A stretch of 14,186 nucleotides of DNA from CAYFFO01 sp964342485 (lineage in GTDB: Bacteria; Chloroflexota; Dehalococcoidia; Lucifugimonadales; CAJWER01): the NCBI GenBank assembly GCA_964342485.1, contig CAYFFO010000040.1, forward strand, positions 1-14,186, in the 5' to 3' direction. Below, piece by piece: positions 1-7,025 of the stretch (position 1 is its first letter; every line of letters begins with the position of its first letter). Under the pieces are notes generated by a model. The model had not been told where the DNA came from and ran no database searches. It was given only the letters and a program-made list of their open reading frames with translations. Both the position numbers and the translations under genes were made by a program.

Positions 1-326
1 TCATCTATCCGTATTTGTTGTTTAAATAGATCTGAAACGACTGATAACTTATCAGTCAAGTAAATATTCTTTGGAATTTCTTCCGAAAGCGATAGGCTTG
101 TGTTTATAGCTAATTCAACTTTTGGTTGATTTGGGTTAACATATTCGCCAATTGTATTACCTTCAATATATTTCGGGTATGCCTTTTCCTTTGTGAAATT
201 ATATCTTTCTAAATCAGATTCAATCCATGCACCATATAACCAATAAATTACTACTAGAAAAAGAAGTAATGCCCCAAATATTAGAAGGTAACGGCCAATA
301 AACTCGCTTCTCTTTTGTGTTAACAC
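1..326 (-). CDS. Membrane-anchored protein of unknown function, C-terminus cut off
   Basis: About 108 residues are visible before the window edge. The N-terminus is short and basic (VLTQKRSEF), followed by one hydrophobic segment at about residues 13-34 (RYLLIFGALLLFLVVIYWLYG) and then a polar region rich in Asn, Lys and Glu, so it is probably a single-pass protein with its bulk outside the cytoplasm. I chose the GTG at 324-326: a GGGGA ribosome-binding-like stretch lies about 8 bases upstream, an in-frame stop lies close upstream, and no ATG is available before the membrane segment. It follows the oxidoreductase gene on the same strand with a 118-base gap and may be the last gene of that unit. 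I do not recognise a family. The reading frame is clear; the function is unknown. Confidence 0.7.
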   Translation of the reverse strand, partial: MLTQKRSEFIGRYLLIFGALLLFLVVIYWLYGAWIESDLERYNFTKEKAYPKYIEGNTIGEYVNPNQPKVELAINTSLSLSEEIPKNIYLTDKLSVVSDLFKQQIRID

Positions 327-444
327 AATTAATTCCCCGATTAATTAACAGATTCAGTTTAACTCAGAGTGAGCTACAAAACATCCATTACGATGCCCCT
401 CACAATTCAAAATAAACATATCTAATCAATTGATCCATCGGAAT

Positions 445-1506
445 CTAGATTTTTATCGATTTACCTGTATTTGATGATTCAACCGCTGCTTCAATAATTT
501 TGAGTACATTAACTCCAGATTCTATAGGAATAGGCCCTTGCGTTCCTTCCCGAGCTGATTTAAGGAAGTCTTGTAGAAATATTTCTCCCCCAACACCTCC
601 ATAGGCCTCCGAAACAGGCGGATCAAATGAAATTCTTCGTAAACCTCCCGACCTCCAAGCCTCTACTTCACTATAAACTGTGTAACTGTTCTCTTGCATA
701 TCAATCCTTATATTTCCATCAATACCCCTGAATGCAAGAAAAGAATCGTATGAAGCCCCAGAATACCCTGCCCCGCTACCAGCAAGATGATAGCCTGCAT
801 GAAGCGAACCTAGAGTGCCACTAGCAAATTTCAATGTGAGCATTGCTGTATCTTCAACTTCTAGTTTTTCAGGATTTTGGTTCCCCAACATAGCTGTCAC
901 TTCTGTTACACGATCATTCATCATATGAGCCATTAAATCAATATAATGGCATCCCAACCAACCTAATATTCCACTACCACCTGTCTCTTTACCAAACAGC
1001 CAATGATTCGGATTTCTATACCTGACTTGGGAAGTTACCATTCTAGCTTCAACAGCCATAACCTTACCCAAAGCACCATCAAGAATTGCTGAACGTGCTG
1101 ATATTACTTTGGGTTGATATCGGTTCTGAAACATCATTGACAAAGAAATAGATCTTTTCTTTGCCCTAATAGCAACCGATTCTAAATCTTTCGCTGTCAA
1201 AGCACCTGGCTTTTCAAGTAATATTGACTTGCCAGCATCAATTACACTATTTAAAATTTCGGGTGCCAAATCATTTCGCACACATACGATAAAGGCATCT
1301 ATATCCTCAATTTTCAGAATCTCATCTATATTATTTGTAACAGAAAAGATTTTTTCCGAATTCGAAGTAAGCTTTTCGATATCTTCTCCATCTATACCGC
1401 AAAAATGAATTTCCTTGACTATATCTAGTACTTCTAAGCTCTTTATATGGAACCCGGAATGGGGATGCGGAGACGAAATAAATCCAACTACGTATTTATC
1501 CTTCAT
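445..1506 (-). CDS. Gfo/Idh/MocA-family NAD(P)-dependent oxidoreductase
   Basis: A 353-residue protein with the usual length and layout of the family: an N-terminal Rossmann domain to about residue 120 and a C-terminal alpha/beta domain. The family signature EKP is at 98-100 (SILLEKPGALT), and the substrate-side motif GGSGILGWLGCHYIDLM at 176-192 supplies the usual His187 and Asp190. Family members oxidise or reduce sugars, inositols and related polyols with NAD(P); the substrate cannot be read here. The dinucleotide-binding loop is odd: where most members have GxGxxG, this one has GFISSPHPHSGFH at 8-20. The ATG at 1504-1506 is preceded by a strong GGAGGG about 11 bases upstream, a long but workable spacing. 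It sits 81 bases downstream of the phosphoribosyltransferase gene on the same strand, which suggests, but does not prove, a shared role in polyol or glycan metabolism. Confidence 0.9.
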   Translation of the reverse strand: MKDKYVVGFISSPHPHSGFHIKSLEVLDIVKEIHFCGIDGEDIEKLTSNSEKIFSVTNNIDEILKIEDIDAFIVCVRNDLAPEILNSVIDAGKSILLEKPGALTAKDLESVAIRAKKRSISLSMMFQNRYQPKVISARSAILDGALGKVMAVEARMVTSQVRYRNPNHWLFGKETGGSGILGWLGCHYIDLMAHMMNDRVTEVTAMLGNQNPEKLEVEDTAMLTLKFASGTLGSLHAGYHLAGSGAGYSGASYDSFLAFRGIDGNIRIDMQENSYTVYSEVEAWRSGGLRRISFDPPVSEAYGGVGGEIFLQDFLKSAREGTQGPIPIESGVNVLKIIEAAVESSNTGKSIKI

Positions 1507-1587
1507 GCTAATATGAACCCTCCTATTAATAAATATCAGAACAAATTACCCAATTCTATAACTACAACTAACGATTCCAGACTAAAA

Positions 1588-2526
1588 TCATCGGTTTGAA
1601 ATCAAGACGATTGTTACAGTTGCAAACCAAAGAATTAAAGAAACGATTATAGGAACATCTTTTATCAATATTTCTTCGGGATTTTCCCCCTGTTTCTTAA
1701 CATAAACTAGGTAAATATACCGAAATATACCATAAGCGACAAACGGAATTGTAAGCATCATGCTTTGATTGTCAGGCAAATTGGTAGCCGTAAAAGTATA
1801 TAGCGTATATGTTAACAGCGTTGCAGTGGCAACAATTCCTATAAACTGATCAAGCACAGACTTCGTATATTTATCCAGTGTATCGCGTTGTTTCCCAGCC
1901 TGTTTTTCATAAATACTTAACTCACTGCGTCTTTTACAAAGACAAATAAATAACGCTCCTAAGCCTGTACAAACATATAGCCACGGAGAGACAGGTACTC
2001 CAAGTACAATTGCTCCTGACACAGCTCTCAATACAAATCCAGAACTCACCACAAATACATCAAGCAATACCACCTTTTTAAATGCAATAGAGTAAGAAAA
2101 CATAACAGCCAAATACCCGGTACATATCCAGGCAAAGGAAGTGTTATATAAGAATGCAGCTATCAGTCCACATAATGCGAGAAGCAAAGAAAAAACCAAG
2201 GCAATCCTGTGATCTAATGCTCCTGAAGGAATTGGCCTGTTCCGTTTTTTAAAATGTTGCCGGTCTTTATCCCTATCTAGTATATCGTTAAATAAATACA
2301 CTGCCGATGATAATACCGAAAATATAATGAATGCCCATGTGGGCTTCAAAATAATAGAGATTAAATCATGATTTCCCGTCGGGTCCCAAACATCTCCGAT
2401 GGTAAAGAATAAGGCAAAATAAACCAGTATATTCTTGGTCCATTGGATAGGCCGCATAGAAAGAATAACTGCATAAAAAAACTGCCAACCAAATAAACGT
2501 CTCTGTTTGTTTTGTTGCTTCAACAT
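1588..2526 (-). CDS. UbiA-family polyprenyl-phosphate phosphoribosyltransferase (decaprenyl-phosphate type)
   Basis: A 312-residue polytopic membrane protein of the UbiA prenyltransferase superfamily. The metal/diphosphate motif NDxxDxxxD is present as N80, D81, D84 and D88, followed by FKKRNRPIPSG (92-102), the form typical of 5-phosphoribosyl-1-diphosphate:decaprenyl-phosphate phosphoribosyltransferases such as mycobacterial Rv3806c. The second conserved region runs from SYSIAFKKVVLLDV (144-157) through GFVLRAVSGA (163-172), with KRRSEL at 198-203. The expected reaction joins phosphoribose from PRPP to a polyprenyl phosphate in the membrane, a first step toward lipid-linked pentose donors such as decaprenyl-phosphoarabinose. 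The lipid chain length and end product are inferred. Start ATG at 2524-2526 has no clear ribosome-binding site; Met24 (MRPIQWTKN) is an alternative that would still keep the catalytic core. It is transcribed away from dnaE. Confidence 0.88.
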   Translation of the reverse strand: MLKQQNKQRRLFGWQFFYAVILSMRPIQWTKNILVYFALFFTIGDVWDPTGNHDLISIILKPTWAFIIFSVLSSAVYLFNDILDRDKDRQHFKKRNRPIPSGALDHRIALVFSLLLALCGLIAAFLYNTSFAWICTGYLAVMFSYSIAFKKVVLLDVFVVSSGFVLRAVSGAIVLGVPVSPWLYVCTGLGALFICLCKRRSELSIYEKQAGKQRDTLDKYTKSVLDQFIGIVATATLLTYTLYTFTATNLPDNQSMMLTIPFVAYGIFRYIYLVYVKKQGENPEEILIKDVPIIVSLILWFATVTIVLISNR

Positions 2527-2881
2527 ATTTGGATGATAACTATCGATTTACTTTGCAGTCAAACTGAACAATGATGTGAACTAGCTAATTAGTATGACTT
2601 ATACTGAAATGATTAGTGTAACTTATCGATAACTTATTGAAAGACAAATGCCTGTTTTAACCTCAACCGGGCAAAACAAGATCTACAGTTGATAGACTAA
2701 GTATTTACAGCACCTCAGTGATTCCTGACGGAAAGATCTTATCAGAAAAACATTTGGGCTTGCTTTTTAATGGTAAGCAGGTCTTATAATTAGCTCAGTC
2801 AAAAATACTGTAATAAAATCAATATTCGATTAATCTAATAGATAATAAAATAACCGTCTCCACAATTTTAAAAACCAAAAT
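2527..2881. other. Divergent intergenic region between the phosphoribosyltransferase gene and dnaE
   Basis: A 355-base AT-rich stretch without a supportable gene. It should hold the promoters for both flanking genes. A plausible dnaE promoter is listed separately at 2760-2790. A 10-base palindrome TTATCGATAA lies at 2623-2632. No convincing sigma-70 promoter for the minus-strand gene, no tRNA and no terminator could be recognised. Confidence 0.6.
2760..2790 (+). promoter_or_regulatory. Possible sigma-70-type promoter for dnaE
   Basis: TTGCTT at 2760-2765 and a perfect TATAAT at 2785-2790 are separated by 19 bases, a little longer than the optimal 17. Transcription would begin near 2797 and leave a leader of about 85 bases before the proposed dnaE start. 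The perfect -10 box makes it reasonable, but AT-rich DNA produces such boxes by chance. Confidence 0.4.
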
Positions 2882-5800
2882 TTGTTTACCCATCTTCACA
2901 ATCACACCGAATATAGCCTGCTCGATGGTCTAAGTAGACTTGACCCATTAGTAAGCCGGGCAAAAGAATTGAATATGAGCCACCTTGCGATAACAGACCA
3001 TGGTGGACTGTACGGAGCAATCGATTTTTATCAAACTGCCCTGAAATACGAAATAAATCCGATTATCGGATGTGAAATGTACGTCGCTCCTTCAAGTCGA
3101 CACGATAAAAATCCCAATGAAAAAAAACCTTTCCATCTAACAGTCTTAGCAAAGAATCAGACGGGATACGGCAACTTAGTAAAACTGGTAACAGCTTCTC
3201 AGCTTGAGGGATTTTATTACCATCCTCGAATCGATAGAGATTTGCTAGAAAAATATCAAGAAGGATTAATAATATTATCTGGCTGTCCAAGCGGAGAAGT
3301 TCCCAAGTTGATTAATCAAGGCCGAATGGAAGAAGCTGAAAATACCATCAATTGGTACAGAGAAAGATTTCCAGACTATCACCTTGAACTAATGAACCAT
3401 CTGGGCGTAGAAGGATTAGAAGAAATAAATTCAGGATTGATGCAATTACATCATGATATGGATATACCGATAGTAGCTACAAATGACAGCCATTACATCA
3501 GTAAGGAAGATGCAACTCTTCAAGATATATTAATTTGCATTCATACTAATACAAACATTAATGACCCCAAACGACTCAAAATGGACGATAATTCCTATTA
3601 TCTGAAGAGTGCTGAAGAAATGATGCAAATGTATCCAGAGACACCGGATGCTATTAAAAATACGATGCTAATTGCTGAAAAATGTGAACTGGATTTAGAT
3701 TTTTCTCAACTTCATTTACCCGAATATTCAGCTCCTGACAACATGGATGCAGATCAGTTTCTTGAAAAGTTATGTTTTAAAGGTCTGAAAACCAGAATTG
3801 CCAACCATGGGACTGAAGAAGAATCCCGGCTTAAATATGAATTACAAGTAATCAAGCAAACTCAGTACGCAAACTATTTCTTGGTTGTATGGGATATAGC
3901 TAAATTTGTCAGAGAAAACGATATAGCATTCGCTGTTAGAGGTAGTGCAGCAGGCAGTATCGTACTCTACTGTCTCGGGGTAACCGATGTAAACCCACTC
4001 CTCTACAACATCGTCTTTGAACGTTTTTTGAATGTTGAACGCAAAGAAATGCCTGATATAGATATGGATTTTCAGGATGACCGTAGGGAGGAAGTCCTTA
4101 ACTATGTAGTTGAAAAATATGGACGCGAACATGTCGCTCAAATAATAACTTTTGGAACCTTGGGAGCAAAAGCTTCGATTCGAGATGTAGGTAGAGCTCT
4201 CGCAATGCCATACGAAAAAGTAGATGGGATAGCACGTTTAATCCCAACTAGGCTAAATATGAAATTGGATACAGCTTTAGAGGAAACTAATGAACTTAAA
4301 GAACTTTACCAAAACGACTCAGAAATAAAAAACTTAGTTGACTCAGCAAAATCAATTGAAGGGACCACCAGACATTCTGCCACGCATGCAGCAGGCGTAG
4401 TCATATCGAAGGAGCCTCTTGATACTTTGGTACCGCTACAACGACCGCCCAAAGGGGACGAAAATAGCATATCCACTACCCAATATTCAATGAATCCGGT
4501 AGCAGCCTTGGGTCTATTAAAAATGGACTTTTTGGGCTTATCAAATTTGTCTATTCTTGCCAACGCAAAGAACCTAATCTACGAATCTCGGGGGATTAAT
4601 TTAGAACTTAGAGATATCCCATTGGACGATAAACCTACCCTAGACAATTTATCAAACGGACATACCGTAGGTATTTTCCAACTTGAAGGTTCTGGAATGA
4701 CAGAACATATTAAACATCTTAAACCAAGCTCCATGGTAGATGTAGCATCAATGATTGCCTTATATAGACCAGGTCCAATGGAACAAATCGAAACTTTCAT
4801 TAAAGCCAAGCATGGAGAAATTGAAGTCTCATATTTAGATCCGGTTTTAAAACCAATTTTGGAAGATACTTATGGAGTCATTGTGTTTCAAGATCAAGTA
4901 TTTTTGATAGCACAGGCTTTTGCTGGCTATTCCCTTGGTGAAGCAGATGTTCTTCGCAAAGCTATGGGCAAAAAGGTTCCAGAAATTATGGCTCAAGAGA
5001 AAGGTAAATTCTTAGATGGAGCTGTTAATCAAGGCTACTCTCTTAGCCTCGCTGAAAAAGTATTCTCATTGATCGAACCATTTGCTGGATATGGCTTTCC
5101 AAAAGCTCATGCAGTAAGTTATGGATTGATCTCGTATTGGACAGCATTTCTTAAATCCAATTTCCCCGAAGAATACATGGTATCCCTATTAAATGCGTAC
5201 TCCGATAATTCGGATAAACTTGCCTCTTCAATTGTAGAATGTCGCAGACTTGGTATTCAGGTGTTGCCACCAGATATAGTTTTAAGCGACGTACGATTTA
5301 GGATTGAAAATGATTCTAATGACAAATCAATACGATACGGACTTTCAAATATAAAAAACGTTGGAGAATCAACAATTCGTACTTTTATTGATTCTAAAGA
5401 ACAAACTCAACAACCGGTCAACAACATCGAGGAAATGTGTAGAAATTTCGATATGACCTCGGTAACAAAAAAAACTCTCGAAAACCTTATCATGGCAGGA
5501 GCTCTAGATAGATTTGGAGATAGGGTTTCCATATTAGACTGTTTAGATAGGATACATTCACTTGGACAGAGTGAAGCAGCATTAAAAAATTCCAGTCAGA
5601 CATCGATGTTTGATATTCTGGGAGAAAATTCACCGACTCAACTTACTCACATAGAAATTGCTAATGGTAAAACACCAGCAAGAGAAAAAAATCAATGGGA
5701 AGTTGAACTATTAGGATTTGGTTTTTCAGGAAATCAACTAGAAGCTCTAGCGGGAACAAACCCCTTAGAAGCTACTATCTCTCGTGGAAATATAACTCAA

Positions 5801-6487
5801 CAAATGTCTGGTTCAAACATTGTTTTAAGAGGACAAGTATCAACAACAAGCGAACATACCACTAAGAATGGTCGACCATTCTTAATTGCGAATATTTCAC
5901 TCCTCGATGGTGACATAGATGTATTTGTTTGGGAAAATATATTGTCTACCACAAAAGAAATATGGCAGTCTGGAAAACTTATAGAGTTGGAAGGCACAGT
6001 TCGAGTACGCGATGACAATAATATCAGTATATCCTGTCAAAAATGCTCTGAGTATCAGCCTACCCAAGAATTAAATGGTAACTCCCAAAACATAGTAGCT
6101 ACTCAAAAGAAGAATTCTAATGGTGCAAAATTGAATGAATCAAAAATCATCTCTGGTAACGAAACTAAATCCATCATATCGCAATCCGAACATCCCTCTA
6201 TGAACATAATAACAACGACAGATGCTAAAGAACATCAAGCAAAAATACTAGTTGTTAGAATCAACGAAACTGATGATCAGAAAAAAGACGAGTCAGTATT
6301 GAGAAACATAAAAACAACACTATTGGACAACCCTGGTAACGACAAAATATTGCTCGAGATATTTACAGAAGGGGTAATTGTAAAAATGGATTGGAGTCTT
6401 GTAAAAATAGCGTTAGATAGTGAATTAATCGAGAATTTGAAAAACATACTTGGAGATAACGGGACTGCATGGATCGTCGAAGATTAA
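2882..6487 (+). CDS. dnaE: DNA polymerase III alpha subunit (DnaE, replicative polymerase)
   Basis: The 1201-residue catalytic subunit of the replicative polymerase. Order: PHP domain (1 to about 280), palm/thumb/fingers (about 280-810), helix-hairpin-helix region (about 820-880), clamp-binding motif, OB fold (about 975-1055) and a divergent C-terminal domain. Catalytic acidic residues are Asp394 and Asp396 in PDIDMDF and Asp549 in MDFLGL, equivalent to E. coli D401, D403 and D555. QTSMF at 906-910 matches the internal beta-clamp motif (E. coli QADMF). The PHP domain keeps nine predicted metal ligands: H6, H8, D15, H40, E65, H85, C135, D202 and H204. The start is TTG at 2882-2884: it gives the family N-terminus (MFTHLHNHTEYSLLDG), and no ATG or GTG exists between the upstream in-frame stop at 2846 and this point. 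No Shine-Dalgarno sequence is visible. It converges on the alkyltransferase gene with only 18 bases between the stop codons. Confidence 0.97.
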   Translation: MFTHLHNHTEYSLLDGLSRLDPLVSRAKELNMSHLAITDHGGLYGAIDFYQTALKYEINPIIGCEMYVAPSSRHDKNPNEKKPFHLTVLAKNQTGYGNLVKLVTASQLEGFYYHPRIDRDLLEKYQEGLIILSGCPSGEVPKLINQGRMEEAENTINWYRERFPDYHLELMNHLGVEGLEEINSGLMQLHHDMDIPIVATNDSHYISKEDATLQDILICIHTNTNINDPKRLKMDDNSYYLKSAEEMMQMYPETPDAIKNTMLIAEKCELDLDFSQLHLPEYSAPDNMDADQFLEKLCFKGLKTRIANHGTEEESRLKYELQVIKQTQYANYFLVVWDIAKFVRENDIAFAVRGSAAGSIVLYCLGVTDVNPLLYNIVFERFLNVERKEMPDIDMDFQDDRREEVLNYVVEKYGREHVAQIITFGTLGAKASIRDVGRALAMPYEKVDGIARLIPTRLNMKLDTALEETNELKELYQNDSEIKNLVDSAKSIEGTTRHSATHAAGVVISKEPLDTLVPLQRPPKGDENSISTTQYSMNPVAALGLLKMDFLGLSNLSILANAKNLIYESRGINLELRDIPLDDKPTLDNLSNGHTVGIFQLEGSGMTEHIKHLKPSSMVDVASMIALYRPGPMEQIETFIKAKHGEIEVSYLDPVLKPILEDTYGVIVFQDQVFLIAQAFAGYSLGEADVLRKAMGKKVPEIMAQEKGKFLDGAVNQGYSLSLAEKVFSLIEPFAGYGFPKAHAVSYGLISYWTAFLKSNFPEEYMVSLLNAYSDNSDKLASSIVECRRLGIQVLPPDIVLSDVRFRIENDSNDKSIRYGLSNIKNVGESTIRTFIDSKEQTQQPVNNIEEMCRNFDMTSVTKKTLENLIMAGALDRFGDRVSILDCLDRIHSLGQSEAALKNSSQTSMFDILGENSPTQLTHIEIANGKTPAREKNQWEVELLGFGFSGNQLEALAGTNPLEATISRGNITQQMSGSNIVLRGQVSTTSEHTTKNGRPFLIANISLLDGDIDVFVWENILSTTKEIWQSGKLIELEGTVRVRDDNNISISCQKCSEYQPTQELNGNSQNIVATQKKNSNGAKLNESKIISGNETKSIISQSEHPSMNIITTTDAKEHQAKILVVRINETDDQKKDESVLRNIKTTLLDNPGNDKILLEIFTEGVIVKMDWSLVKIALDSELIENLKNILGDNGTAWIVED

Positions 6488-6505
6488 TTTTACGCACTTA
6501 GCTGA

Positions 6506-7024
6506 TTAGTAACGGTTACTAGATTCAAGTTCCAATAAATAAGATTTGAGACCAAGCTGCTTCGCTCCTCCAGCAAAACCTCCCAGGCTTCCATCACTAG
6601 ATATAACCCTATGGCAAGGAATTACTATTGGGAACCTGTTGTTAGCCATTGCTTGCCCTGCCACCCTCCACCCATTCAACAAACCTGCCTTAATACTCAG
6701 CCATTTATATGAACGAGTCTGTCCATATGGAATCGCCATACATGCTTTCCATAATTCACTGTATTTTGGAGATATCTCATTTAAATCCAACTCTATACCA
6801 TCGAATTGAGCAATACTTCCTTCAAAATATTCATATAACTTTACAGTTAATCCAGTAAATCTACTAGGAATACGTGAAGCCCCTGCAACATCTTTAATTA
6901 ACATCCTATAACAATCAGACTGTGATACTTGAGGTAAAGTTATTCTATACAAGCCATTATCAGTTGCCAAAGCTCCTATCCAACCCAATTTCACCTCAAA
7001 AATATCGAAAACTAAATTGTTCAT
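6506..7024 (-). CDS. ogt: Methylated-DNA--protein-cysteine S-methyltransferase (Ogt/MGMT family)
   Basis: A suicide DNA-repair protein that transfers alkyl groups from O6-alkylguanine (and O4-alkylthymine) to its own cysteine. From the chosen start it is 172 residues, close to E. coli Ogt (171). The acceptor motif IPCHRVI is at 135-141 with Cys137, preceded by the helix-turn-helix region GQTRSYKWLSIKAG (101-114) and the arginine-finger-like NGWRVAG (Arg120). The C-terminal GSLGGFAGG...K..LL..E pattern (145-166) is typical. I chose the ATG at 7022-7024 because it lies one base after the TGA of the preceding gene and gives the family length; an upstream TTG at 7049-7051 would add nine residues overlapping that gene. 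It is the last gene of the MoxR/DUF58/transglutaminase-like operon, so it is probably expressed by coupling or read-through; no ribosome-binding site is obvious. Confidence 0.93.
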   Translation of the reverse strand: MNNLVFDIFEVKLGWIGALATDNGLYRITLPQVSQSDCYRMLIKDVAGASRIPSRFTGLTVKLYEYFEGSIAQFDGIELDLNEISPKYSELWKACMAIPYGQTRSYKWLSIKAGLLNGWRVAGQAMANNRFPIVIPCHRVISSDGSLGGFAGGAKQLGLKSYLLELESSNRY

Positions 7025-7025
7025 G

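Noticed and set aside
2759..2781. Hairpin CTTGCTT-N9-AAGCAGG upstream of dnaE as an attenuator or terminator
   Set aside because: It overlaps the proposed -35 box and spacer, contains a G-U pair and a 9-base loop, and has no T-run, so it would not normally be transcribed as a regulator of dnaE.
6507..6521. Palindrome TAGTAACGGTTACTA near the convergent stops of dnaE and ogt, as a terminator
   Set aside because: The stem is AT-rich and the loop only 1-3 bases, there is no T-run after it, and it lies within the alkyltransferase coding end. A seven-base-arm palindrome is expected by chance in a window this size.
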